From assembly GCA_007131845.1 (NCBI GenBank), contig SLPT01000183.1:1-7232 (forward strand): a stretch of DNA of 7,232 nucleotides. Reading direction: 5' to 3'. Under the pieces are notes generated by a model. It saw only the letters and a list, made by a program, of their open reading frames with translations. It had not been told where the DNA came from and did not search any database. The stretch's first letter is position 1. Each line of letters begins with the position of its first letter. The DNA is from Desulfobacteraceae bacterium. Lineage in GTDB: Bacteria > Desulfobacterota > Desulfobacteria > Desulfobacterales > Desulfosalsimonadaceae. A program made the position numbers and the translations under genes. This document shows positions 1 to 5,690 of this stretch, one piece after another.

Positions 1-502
1 TTTCATTCCCTTTTTCATCGAGATACCGGCGTATATCTTTCTGGGGATCTGGTTCATGATCCAGGTGTTCAACGCGGCAGGCACGGCGGGAATGGACGGA
101 CCCGGTATTGCGTGGTGGGCGCATATCGGCGGGTTCGTGTTCGGGGTCGCGGGCATCAAGCTGGCCAGTCGGTATTATGCGGATCCGAAGGATCCCGGAA
201 TAAAGCGGTGGGGCGGCATCGAACGCAGAAAGAGCCAGCACTTCCAGGTAATCGACCCATCGCAGGAAGATAGCGGGGCGGACCTGAAGGCCGTAATCCG
301 GGTTACGCCATACGAAGCGGCGGCCGGAACCACCAAGACAGTGAATATTCCGACAGGGGTTCAGAAGCGGATGTACCGGGTGAAAGTGCCTTCCGGGGTA
401 CAGGACGGCAATCTTCTGCGGCTTCGGGGGCTCGGCAGAAAAGGCATACACGGTGAAGCCGGGGATTTGTACCTGGAGGTGAAGATCGAGCAGCCGCGAT
501 AA
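1..502 (+). CDS. Rhomboid family intramembrane protease with C-terminal DnaJ-like domain (3' part)
   Basis: The gene enters from the left edge; codons are in frame from base 2 and 166 residues are visible before TAA at 500-502. The visible N-terminal part is hydrophobic (FIPFFIEIPAYIFLGIWFMI) and leads into WWAHIGGFVFGVAG, which matches the rhomboid AHxxGxxxG helix; its His codon (122-124) would be the second member of the Ser-His dyad. The GxSG serine must lie upstream of the window. After a polar linker (about 55-80), the last 70 or so residues resemble a DnaJ C-terminal substrate-binding domain: VTPYEAAAGTTKTVNIPTG, then VKVPSGVQDGNLLRLRGLG and a final GDLYLEVKIE. No J domain or zinc-finger is seen. 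By family knowledge, rhomboids cleave transmembrane substrates in the inner membrane; a cytoplasmic chaperone-like tail that recruits or senses client proteins is inference. An internal ATG at 56 is not the real start, because the frame stays open to the edge with rhomboid-like sequence. Confidence 0.85.
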   Translation, partial: FIPFFIEIPAYIFLGIWFMIQVFNAAGTAGMDGPGIAWWAHIGGFVFGVAGIKLASRYYADPKDPGIKRWGGIERRKSQHFQVIDPSQEDSGADLKAVIRVTPYEAAAGTTKTVNIPTGVQKRMYRVKVPSGVQDGNLLRLRGLGRKGIHGEAGDLYLEVKIEQPR

Positions 503-503
503 C

Positions 504-629
504 GGCTTTGAAAAACGTCCAGGATCAGGGCTTGCGTAATCCCGGGGAATGCACCGTACTGGTCGTACGTAAAATTTTGAGCAATCGCGCGCAGGCGCAG
601 ATATTGAAGTGCCTGCAAAAAGACTCGAT
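504..629. repeat. Fold-back intergenic repeat, copy 1 (degraded)
   Basis: It starts one base after the rhomboid stop codon. Bases 504-606 align with 635-735 over their whole length at roughly 85% identity by eye, with two single-base indels. It shares the ggctttgaaaa-cgtcc arm, the cgtact-gtcgtacgt centre and the caatcgcgcg/cagatattg block. Its right end (607-629) no longer matches the left arm, so this copy has lost the perfect terminal inversion kept by copy 2. Nothing in it codes convincingly; short open frames across it are by-products of the palindrome. Confidence 0.8.
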
Positions 630-757
630 CTGAGGGCTTTGAAAACGTCCAAGATCAAGGCTTGCGCGATTCCGAAGAATGCAGCGTACTTGTCGTACGT
701 GAAATTCTGAGGAATCGCGCGTAACGCAGATATTGGACGTTTTCAAAGCCCTCAGAT
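628..757. repeat. Fold-back intergenic repeat, copy 2 (intact palindrome)
   Basis: The terminal arms are perfect 23-bp inverted repeats: 628-650 (atctgagggc...acgtcc) against 735-757 (ggacgt...gccctcagat). Inside are further nested pairs: gcgcgattcc (664-673) with ggaatcgcgc (711-720), agaat (676-680) with attct (704-708), and cgtac (685-689) with gtacg (695-699) around a 5-base loop. The whole 130-bp unit can therefore fold into one long interrupted hairpin on either strand. It sits between two convergent genes and its right arm contains the stop codon of the minus-strand gene. It could be a REP/MITE-like mobile palindrome or a structural element that ends or protects transcripts. No transposase or clear target-site duplication is visible. 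Confidence 0.85.
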
Positions 758-1645
758 TCTGGAGATGCAGTTTCGGCCCTGACTTTTGGACATATACATC
801 GCCTTGTCCGCCCGTTTCATGAATTCGGTGGCGCTCTCTCCGAAGCAGTATTCCGTAACGCCGATGCTCAGGGTAATGGGATCGCCATGGTCGTTAGACC
901 TGAAAACGTCGGTTTCCACTTCCTCCTTGATCCGGGAGGCCGCTTTCAGGGCTGATTCGATGGCGGTTTCCGGGAGAATCACCGTAAATTCCTCCCCGCC
1001 ATATCGATACGCCGTGTCCGGTGTGCGAAGGACCCCGGTGATGGCTTTGCCGATAGAGGAAAGAATCCGGTCTCCCTCTATGTGGCCGTAAACATCGTTG
1101 AACCGCTTGAAGTGATCGATATCGAGCATCAGCAAAGACAGGGGCCGCTGATAGCGGTTATGGCGAATGATCTCGTTTTGCAGTTGATGATGGAAGTGCC
1201 TGGAATTGTAAAGCTGGGTCAGGTGATCCGTAATGGAAAGGATTTTGAACTCCTCCAGGATCTCGTTTCGCTCCCGGGCGATGCGCCGCTCCCGCAGAAC
1301 ACGCTTCAGACGAAGCAGCAGTTCTTCCAGGCGGAACGGTTTGAACACGAAATCGTCCGCACCCTTCTTGATGGCTGTTTCATAGGTATAGTCCCGGATA
1401 TAGCCCGTGATGATGATCACCGAGGTGTCGTAATGCGCCTTGATATGCTCCGTGAGCTTGAGACCGTCCATGCCGTTCATGACGATATCGGTGATAACGA
1501 CATCGAAAGGCTTGACTTCAAGCCGTTCCAATGCTTCTTCCGCGTTGGCGGCGGTGTCCGTGTCGTAGCCGGAGAGGCTCAGATATTCATTGATGGAGTC
1601 CCGTATGGAATCGTCGTCGTCTACAATCAAAATCTGTGGGTTCAT
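752..1645 (-). CDS. REC-GGDEF response regulator, probable diguanylate cyclase
   Basis: A PleD/WspR-like two-domain protein of 297 residues. The receiver (about 1-120) has the acidic pocket DDDD (9-12), phosphoacceptor Asp53 in VVITDIVMNGMDG, Thr80 and Lys102 in FKPF. A charged helical linker (about 112-136) joins it to a GGDEF domain beginning at SITDHLTQLYN (137-147), with LDIDHFKRFND, the active-site GGEEF (216-220) and a c-di-GMP inhibitory RxxD site (RTPD, 207-210) five residues before it. All key residues for making c-di-GMP from two GTP are present, so an active, product-inhibited, phosphorylation-controlled enzyme is expected; no partner kinase is in view. The ATG at 1645 is chosen because receivers of this family start as MNPQILIVDDD; its Shine-Dalgarno is weak (agg, 4 bases before). 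A TTG at 1732 would add 29 residues of unconserved sequence. The stop TGA lies inside the adjacent palindromic repeat. Output pathway unknown. Confidence 0.93.
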   Translation of the reverse strand: MNPQILIVDDDDSIRDSINEYLSLSGYDTDTAANAEEALERLEVKPFDVVITDIVMNGMDGLKLTEHIKAHYDTSVIIITGYIRDYTYETAIKKGADDFVFKPFRLEELLLRLKRVLRERRIARERNEILEEFKILSITDHLTQLYNSRHFHHQLQNEIIRHNRYQRPLSLLMLDIDHFKRFNDVYGHIEGDRILSSIGKAITGVLRTPDTAYRYGGEEFTVILPETAIESALKAASRIKEEVETDVFRSNDHGDPITLSIGVTEYCFGESATEFMKRADKAMYMSKSQGRNCISRI

Positions 1646-1915
1646 GAAACCTGATTTGGCAAAGGGTTGTTGTGAAAAGGGATTTCTTGACAGATCCGGT
1701 TTTTGCTGGTACCTAAGCTGAGCAATTTTCAAGTTTGCCGCAGATACAAGGAAGCGGACGTTGAGCGATAGTCAACTATTCGAGATATCCGCGTTTCGTT
1801 TTTTATCCAAACAACCGTTATACTGTAAGGATGTATAAAGCATATACCAATTATTGTGCATTTTTTGAAACCATTTTTCTATTTACTTTGATGCACTCGT
1901 AAAAAGGATTATATT
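1646..1915. other. Divergent intergenic region between the REC-GGDEF gene and lepA
   Basis: This 270-base gap must hold the promoters of both flanking genes. The lepA-proximal half (about 1800-1900) is AT-rich. Weak candidates on the plus strand are a TATACT at 1819-1824 and a TTGTGC (1855-1860) upstream of TATTTA (1880-1885) with a 19-base spacer; neither pairing is convincing. A small inverted repeat, GTATA (1833-1837) / TATAC (1843-1847), is present. No RNA gene or credible small coding region is seen. Confidence 0.4.
1902..1908 (+). promoter_or_regulatory. Ribosome binding site deciding the TTG start of lepA
   Basis: The sequence aaaagga ends 7 bases before the TTG at 1916. The in-frame ATG at 1940, which matches the usual LepA N-terminus, has no purine-rich Shine-Dalgarno at a workable distance, so the upstream TTG is preferred. 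Confidence 0.7.
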
Positions 1916-3736
1916 TTGCCGGACAACCCCGCTAAAATCATGAAAAATATTCGTAACTTCAGTATAATCGCCCATATTGACCATGGCAAGTCAACCTTGT
2001 CGGACCGCCTCATCCAGTCGACGGATATCGTCTCGGCACGGGATTTTCAGGATCAGATGCTGGATAATATGGATATCGAGCGGGAGCGGGGAATTACCAT
2101 TAAAAGCCAGACCATCTGCCTGCCGTACACGGCAAAGGACGGCACCCTCTATTGGCTCAATCTCATAGACACGCCCGGCCACGTCGATTTCAGCTACGAG
2201 GTTTCACGGGCCTTGGCATCCTGCGAGGGGGCCCTGCTGCTCATAGACGCCAGCCAGGGGGTCGAGGCCCAGACACTTGCCAACCTGTATCTCGCCCTGG
2301 AAAACAACCTGGAGATCATACCGGTCATCAACAAGATCGATCTGCCGTCTGCCAACGTGGAGATGGTCAAGCTGCAGATCGCGGAGGATCTGGGGCTGGA
2401 TCCGGATACCGCTATTCTGGCCTCCGCCAAAAACAACATCGGCGTCGAGGAGATCCTCGAAGCGATCGTTCACCGCCTGCCGCCGCCCGAAGGAGATCCG
2501 GACGCCCCGGCCCGGGCCCTTATTTTCGATTCTCACTACGATCCTTTCCGGGGGACCGTCGTCCATTTCAGGGTTTTTGACGGAAAAATCCGGCCCAGAG
2601 ACAAGATCCGGTTCATGTCCAACAATGCTGCCTACACGGTAGAGGAGGTTGGCATATTCCAGATCAAACGGGTCGTTCAGAAGGAGGTCGCCGCAGGCCG
2701 GGTGGGGTATTTGATCGCAGGCATCAAGACCGTGGGGGATACCCGCTCCGGGGATACCATTACCCACAAGGACCGTCCCTGCGAGGCGCCCATGCCGGGG
2801 TTCATTGATCCCAAGCCGGTGGTTTTTTCTTCCATGTACCCGGTCTCCACCGATGATTACCCGGAATTGACCACGGCCCTGGAAAAGCTCAAGCTCAACG
2901 ATGCCTCCCTGGTATATGAAAAAGATTCCTCCACGGCGCTGGGATTCGGCTTCCGGTGCGGTTTTCTGGGGCTTCTCCACCTTGAGGTGGTTCAGGAGCG
3001 ACTGGAGCGGGAATACGATCTGTCGCTGATCATCACGGCGCCGTCGGTCCGCTACGAAATCGAGCTAACGGACGGATCGACCATGATGATGGAAAACCCC
3101 TCGCTTTTCCCGGATCCGGCAGGCATTGCCGTCACCCGGGAACCCTATATCCGGGCGTCGATCATGGTGCCGGACAAGTACATGGGCCCGGTGATGAGCC
3201 TCTGCCTGGAACGCCGGGGGATCAACAAGAATTACCAGTATTTTTCCTCGAGCCGGATGGAGATGATTTTCGAGCTGCCCCTGGCCGAGGTGGTCTATGA
3301 CTTCTATGACCGCCTCAAGACGGTGACCCAGGGGTACGGATCCTTTGACTACGATATCATCGACTACCGGGAGACGGATATCGTCAAGGTGGATATCCTC
3401 ATCAACGGTGAGAAGGTCGATGCGCTCTCCCAGCTTGTCCATCGGGACAATGCCGTGTACCGCGCCCGGGTGGCATGCGAAAAGCTCAGGGAGGAAATCC
3501 CCCGGCACATGTTCAAGATCGCAATCCAGGGAGCCATCGGCGCGAAAGTGATCGCAAGGGAGACCATCAACCCCTACCGCAAGGATGTCACTGCCAAATG
3601 CTATGGCGGCGATATCTCGCGGAAACGAAAGCTCCTTGAAAAGCAGAAGAAGGGAAAAAAGCGGATGAAAATGGCCGGAAACGTGGAAATCCCGCAGAAC
3701 GCCTTTCTGTCGGTTTTAAAGGGGAAGGAATCCTGA
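1916..3736 (+). CDS. lepA: Elongation factor 4 (LepA), ribosome-associated GTPase
   Basis: A full-length 606-residue LepA/EF4, close to the roughly 600 residues usual for the family. GTPase motifs are all present: P-loop AHIDHGKS (19-26), RGITI (58-62), DTPGH with the catalytic His (85-89), NKID (139-142) and SAK (170-172). Downstream come the EF-G-like domains II, III and V, then the LepA-specific C-terminal domain ([19 protein letters not shown] and the basic [10 protein letters not shown] followed by [14 protein letters not shown]). EF-G domain IV is absent, as expected. The protein binds translating ribosomes and is linked to back-translocation, stalled-ribosome rescue or small-subunit assembly; its exact role is debated. 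Translation probably starts at TTG 1916, adding eight residues (MPDNPAKI) before the canonical [12 protein letters not shown]. The signal-peptidase gene lepB, often next to lepA in other bacteria, is absent here. The gene stands alone, convergent with ndk. Confidence 0.98.
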   Translation: MPDNPAKIMKNIRNFSIIAHIDHGKSTLSDRLIQSTDIVSARDFQDQMLDNMDIERERGITIKSQTICLPYTAKDGTLYWLNLIDTPGHVDFSYEVSRALASCEGALLLIDASQGVEAQTLANLYLALENNLEIIPVINKIDLPSANVEMVKLQIAEDLGLDPDTAILASAKNNIGVEEILEAIVHRLPPPEGDPDAPARALIFDSHYDPFRGTVVHFRVFDGKIRPRDKIRFMSNNAAYTVEEVGIFQIKRVVQKEVAAGRVGYLIAGIKTVGDTRSGDTITHKDRPCEAPMPGFIDPKPVVFSSMYPVSTDDYPELTTALEKLKLNDASLVYEKDSSTALGFGFRCGFLGLLHLEVVQERLEREYDLSLIITAPSVRYEIELTDGSTMMMENPSLFPDPAGIAVTREPYIRASIMVPDKYMGPVMSLCLERRGINKNYQYFSSSRMEMIFELPLAEVVYDFYDRLKTVTQGYGSFDYDIIDYRETDIVKVDILINGEKVDALSQLVHRDNAVYRARVACEKLREEIPRHMFKIAIQGAIGAKVIARETINPYRKDVTAKCYGGDISRKRKLLEKQKKGKKRMKMAGNVEIPQNAFLSVLKGKES

Positions 3737-3761
3737 CGCCCGGGCTCACAGCCCGGGCGTC
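3735..3761. terminator. GC-rich hairpin between convergent lepA and ndk
   Basis: A perfect 12-bp stem, gacgcccgggct (3735-3746) with agcccgggcgtc (3750-3761), closes a 3-base loop. It begins inside the lepA stop codon (3734-3736) and lies 21 bases from the ndk stop. Neither side is followed by a T-run, so it does not fit the classical intrinsic terminator. It may instead serve as a 3'-end stabiliser or a U-tract-less terminator for both genes. Confidence 0.65.
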
Positions 3762-3782
3762 GAAGAATCGGTGCCGAAGGAT

Positions 3783-4202
3783 CTATGCGCCGATGATCTC
3801 GAATGAATTGAAGAAGTATCCGATTTCAAAGGCTGCGGTTTCCGGGGCGTCGGATCCGTGGACGATGTTTTTTTCGATATCGGTTGCAAAGTCCCGCCGT
3901 ATGGTGCCTTCTTCGGCGTCCTCGAAGTTGGTCGCGCCCATGAGTTTGCGGTTTTTCGCGATCACATCCTCGCCTTCCAGCGCCATGACCACAATCGGGC
4001 CCGATGACATGAAGTCGGTAAGGCTGTCGAAAAAGGGGCGCTCGGCATGGACCGCGTAAAACCCCTGGGCCTGCTTTTTGGTCATCCAGAGCATTTTCAT
4101 TGCAATAATCCGGATATCGCTCTTCTCGAAGCGGCTGACAACCTCCCCGATAAGGCCTTTGCCGACACCGTCGGGCTTAATGATGGACAATGTTCTTTCC
4201 AT
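3783..4202 (-). CDS. ndk: Nucleoside diphosphate kinase
   Basis: A complete 139-residue NDK, the normal bacterial length. It moves the gamma-phosphate of ATP onto nucleoside diphosphates through a phospho-His intermediate, balancing cytoplasmic NTP and dNTP pools. Visible signatures are [12 protein letters not shown] at the N-terminus (Lys9), the middle segment [14 protein letters not shown], nucleotide-binding GTIRRDFA (99-106), and the active-site block [12 protein letters not shown] with catalytic His115. The ATG at 4202 is preceded on the minus strand by aaagga with a 10-base spacing. The stop is TAG. It is divergent from the HesB-like selenoprotein gene and convergent with lepA, so it is probably monocistronic. 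The sequence looks ordinary; no missing residues. Confidence 0.98.
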   Translation of the reverse strand: MERTLSIIKPDGVGKGLIGEVVSRFEKSDIRIIAMKMLWMTKKQAQGFYAVHAERPFFDSLTDFMSSGPIVVMALEGEDVIAKNRKLMGATNFEDAEEGTIRRDFATDIEKNIVHGSDAPETAAFEIGYFFNSFEIIGA

Positions 4203-4360
4203 GCAGACTGATTCCTTTCATTATGGGTTTCTGTTTACGTTGATTTGATGCAGTCATCCGGTTTTTTCCGGCTAAGCCGCAATAGCAGATTGTCCTGTGC
4301 ACGTCAAGATTTGCCGGGCTTTCCTTGCAGCCTGCCGGCATCTGTTTTTCTTTTTTGATA

Positions 4361-4389
4361 TTGACAACGGTTCATTTCGTGGATAGTTT
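4361..4389 (+). promoter_or_regulatory. Candidate sigma70-type promoter for the HesB-like gene
   Basis: TTGACA matches the -35 consensus exactly, with an optimal 17-base spacer to a weak -10 TAGTTT. It would give a leader of about 45-50 bases. The alternative -10 TATAAT at 4418-4423 would start transcription only about 10-15 bases before the ATG, and just before or at the Shine-Dalgarno. Which is used cannot be decided from sequence. Confidence 0.4.
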
Positions 4390-4434
4390 GGTTTGCCTGT
4401 AAAAAATGCAGGATTTTTATAATAATTTCTGTAC

Positions 4435-4439
4435 GGAGG
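4435..4439 (+). promoter_or_regulatory. Ribosome binding site of the HesB-like selenoprotein gene
   Basis: GGAGG lies five bases before the ATG at 4445. This strong site fixes the start upstream of the in-frame TGA. The internal ATG at 4562, where a conventional gene call would begin, has no comparable site (its upstream bases are cactggca). Confidence 0.85.
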
Positions 4440-4444
4440 AAATC

Positions 4445-4768
4445 ATGCTTAAAGTAACCGATGCGGCATACCAGGAAATTGCCGAGTTTTTCAACGGCAA
4501 AACGGCGAGACCCATCCGGATTCTGCTGAATCCCGGCGGATGAGGCGGGCCGTCACTGGCAATGGTTCTGGATGAACCGAAAGACAATGATACGGTATTC
4601 GATGTAAAGGGCTTCGAGTTTATTGCGGATAATGATTTTCTCGAAAAGGCGCAGCCGATCATCATCGATCATAAGGGAATGGGATTTTCCATCAGTTCAA
4701 ACATTGATTTTGGCAGTGGCAGCGGCGGCGGCGCCTGCGGCTGCGGATCGAGTTGCAGTACGGACTGA
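4445..4768 (+). CDS. HesB/IscA-like selenoprotein, selenocysteine encoded by TGA at 4541-4543
   Basis: Reading from ATG 4445 gives 32 residues (MLKVTDAAYQEIAEFF...IRILLNPGG), one in-frame TGA, then GGPSLAMVLDEPKDNDTVF and on to TGA 4766-4768, 107 residues if the first TGA is Sec. The frame is unbroken on both sides and the product matches the A-type Fe-S carrier fold at full length. Family members have three cysteines: one in a GCxG-like turn and a C-terminal CGC. Here TGA occupies the first position (Sec33) and the pair is Cys98/Cys100 in ACGCGSSC, with an extra Cys104. Sec at this site is a known trait of HesB-like selenoproteins in deltaproteobacteria. A SECIS-like hairpin follows the TGA. 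The likely role is binding or delivering Fe-S clusters, or a selenium-dependent redox variant; no isc/suf genes are adjacent. The alternative is a nonsense-mutated pseudogene, which is less likely because the TGA falls exactly on the Cys ligand and the rest is intact. Confidence 0.9.
4544..4585 (+). promoter_or_regulatory. Candidate bacterial SECIS element
   Basis: Downstream of the TGA, ggttc (4564-4568) pairs with gaacc (4574-4578) around a five-base loop tggat (4569-4573); a T-G wobble at 4563/4579 lengthens the stem, and gtc (4552-4554) with gac (4583-4585) could form a lower stem. The loop begins 25 bases after the TGA and has G as its second base. Both fit the known loose rules for SelB-bound bacterial SECIS hairpins (short loop with G in its first two positions, about 16-37 bases from UGA). 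The stem is modest, so the exact fold is uncertain. It also encodes MVLDEPKD. Confidence 0.6.
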
Positions 4769-4804
4769 TCGTTCTCTTTTTAAACGCCGCTCAGAAATGA
4801 TGAA

Positions 4805-4847
4805 AAAAAATCCGGTACCGGCTTCATGGCCGGGTACCGGATTTTTT
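4805..4847. terminator. Bidirectional intrinsic terminator
   Basis: A 15-bp stem pairs 4805-4819 (six A, then tccggtacc) with 4833-4847 (ggtaccgga, then six T); the 13-base centre contains a further ggc/gcc pairing. On each strand the stem is followed by a T-run, so it can end both the HesB-like gene (37 bases after its stop) and the minus-strand HU gene (126 bases after its stop). Confidence 0.92.
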
Positions 4848-4972
4848 ATTGAAAATTTGCGGGCTGAGGGGCCGGCATTGGGCATTGCGATAGCCGGGCC
4901 AGGAAATCAATCCCCTGGTCAGAAAATCCCCGGGTCAGGGAGCCACACCGTGGAGCCGGGCAGGGGGCTGCG

Positions 4973-5242
4973 CTAGTTCAATGCCTCCTTGAGGGCTTTG
5001 CCGGGGGTGAACTTCGGGACCTTGCGTTCCTTGATATTGATGGGGGAGCCCGTCTGGGGGTTTCTGCCGGTCCGCGCTTCTCTCTTGACCGGTTTGAAGG
5101 TGCCGAATCCAACCAGGGTCACGCTGTCGCCCTTGGACAGGGCATCGGTGATTGCCTGTACCATGCAATCCACTGCTGCCTGGGCTTCTTTTTTGGTGCT
5201 GACCACTTTTGACACTTCATTGATTAAATCTGCTTTGTTCAC
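4973..5242 (-). CDS. hup: DNA-binding protein HU
   Basis: An 89-residue histone-like protein, the standard HU length. It opens (M)NKADLINEVSKVVSTKKEAQAAVD and carries the DNA-binding arm motif VGFGTFKPVKREARTGRNPQTG, with the arm-tip proline (Pro62) that intercalates into bent DNA, and ends with VPKFTPGKALKEALN. HU dimers bend and compact the nucleoid and assist replication, recombination and transcription. The start is GTG at 5242: family sequences begin exactly there, and AAGGAG sits 7 bases before it; the frame stays open upstream to 5353 but that part resembles nothing and lies in the leader. The stop is TAG. IHF is less likely, since the arm sequence and N-terminus are HU-like. A promoter is seen about 200 bases upstream and a shared terminator downstream, so it is probably monocistronic. 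Confidence 0.96.
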   Translation of the reverse strand: MNKADLINEVSKVVSTKKEAQAAVDCMVQAITDALSKGDSVTLVGFGTFKPVKREARTGRNPQTGSPINIKERKVPKFTPGKALKEALN

Positions 5243-5249
5243 TTGACTA

Positions 5250-5255
5250 CTCCTT
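5250..5255 (-). promoter_or_regulatory. hup: Ribosome binding site deciding the GTG start of HU
   Basis: On the minus strand AAGGAG stands 7 bases before GTG 5242. This settles the start in favour of GTG over longer frames that run up to 5353. Confidence 0.85.
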
Positions 5256-5445
5256 TCTTTCGGGTTGTTGTTCGTTTTGCGGGGATTGCGGACGTTTAAA
5301 CGGTTTGTCAGCCGGCTGCAATACGGAAAGTAGAAAATCGACTGATCCGGCAAGTAATATTATCGGATGTTTGTTAGCGGGGCTATTCAGGTGTCAGATA
5401 ATTATATATTTAAACATTTATTAATAGTCGGACCACTGTTCTATA

Positions 5446-5474
5446 AACATACGTTTATGAAAACGCTGTGTCAA
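5446..5474 (-). promoter_or_regulatory. hup: Probable sigma70-type promoter of HU
   Basis: On the minus strand TTGACA (5474-5469, perfect -35) is followed by 17 bases and TATGTT (5451-5446, 4 of 6). This would give a 5' leader of about 200 bases. A 16-bp interrupted palindrome, ataaac-N4-gtttat (5443-5458), covers the -10 box and could be an operator; that is inference. Confidence 0.6.
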
Positions 5475-5690
5475 GAGTGTTTTTGCGGTTTTTGCCGATT
5501 TAGATCAGGATGAAGTCTCTATTGAACTAATTTTAATGCACCCGGAACAGGGATGATCCGTTGGTTTTCTAAAAATTTCAGAGTGCATAGCGGTGAGATA
5601 TTTTATAATAAAAAGGGGTTATCAGATATTGAATTTTTCCGGGATTGCGGCAGGCACGGGTACCGGGTTGATTGCAAGGCCTTCAGCTTT

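Larger units (their letters stand above)
4203..4444. other. Divergent intergenic region between ndk and the HesB-like selenoprotein gene
   Basis: This 242-base gap holds the control regions of both genes. On the plus strand there is a consensus TTGACA at 4361-4366 followed after 17 bases by TAGTTT (4384-4389, 3 of 6), and separately a perfect TATAAT at 4418-4423 with only a poor upstream partner (TTGCCT, 4393-4398, 19-base spacer). Either could drive the selenoprotein gene. A short cggc-taa-gccg repeat (4269-4279) is present. No RNA gene or open frame of note is seen. Confidence 0.4.
5243..5690. other. Non-coding region between HU and the prepilin peptidase gene
   Basis: This 448-base stretch has no convincing gene on either strand. 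It holds the HU leader (5243 to about 5440), a strongly AT-rich block (about 5395-5460), the HU promoter and, from about 5475 to 5690, the sequence downstream of the prepilin peptidase gene. A 10-bp palindrome cagccggctg lies at 5309-5318. A TATAAT occurs at 5604-5609 on the plus strand but without a -35 partner or a gene behind it. No classical terminator for the prepilin peptidase gene is obvious. Confidence 0.5.

Noticed and set aside
525..746. Minus-strand frame within the intergenic repeats
   Set aside because: It exists only because the palindromic repeat happens to be open; it resembles no protein.
503..757. CRISPR array
   Set aside because: There are only two diverged, palindromic, directly adjoining copies of over 100 bp with no unique spacers of regular length.
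1082..1654. Plus-strand open frame of 190 codons
   Set aside because: It is antisense to the REC-GGDEF gene, whose catalytic motifs are all intact.
2204..2980. Minus-strand open frame of 258 codons opposite lepA
   Set aside because: It is a shadow of the GC-rich codon usage of lepA; the lepA product is unmistakable and full-length.
4445..4543. HesB-like gene as a nonsense-mutated pseudogene
   Set aside because: The TGA is the only interruption, coincides with the conserved Cys ligand position, and is followed by a plausible SECIS hairpin; recoding explains this better.
4562..4768. A separate short gene starting at Met 4562
   Set aside because: It has no ribosome site and would lack the first third of the A-type carrier fold; the reading frame continues upstream through the TGA to a strong start at 4445.
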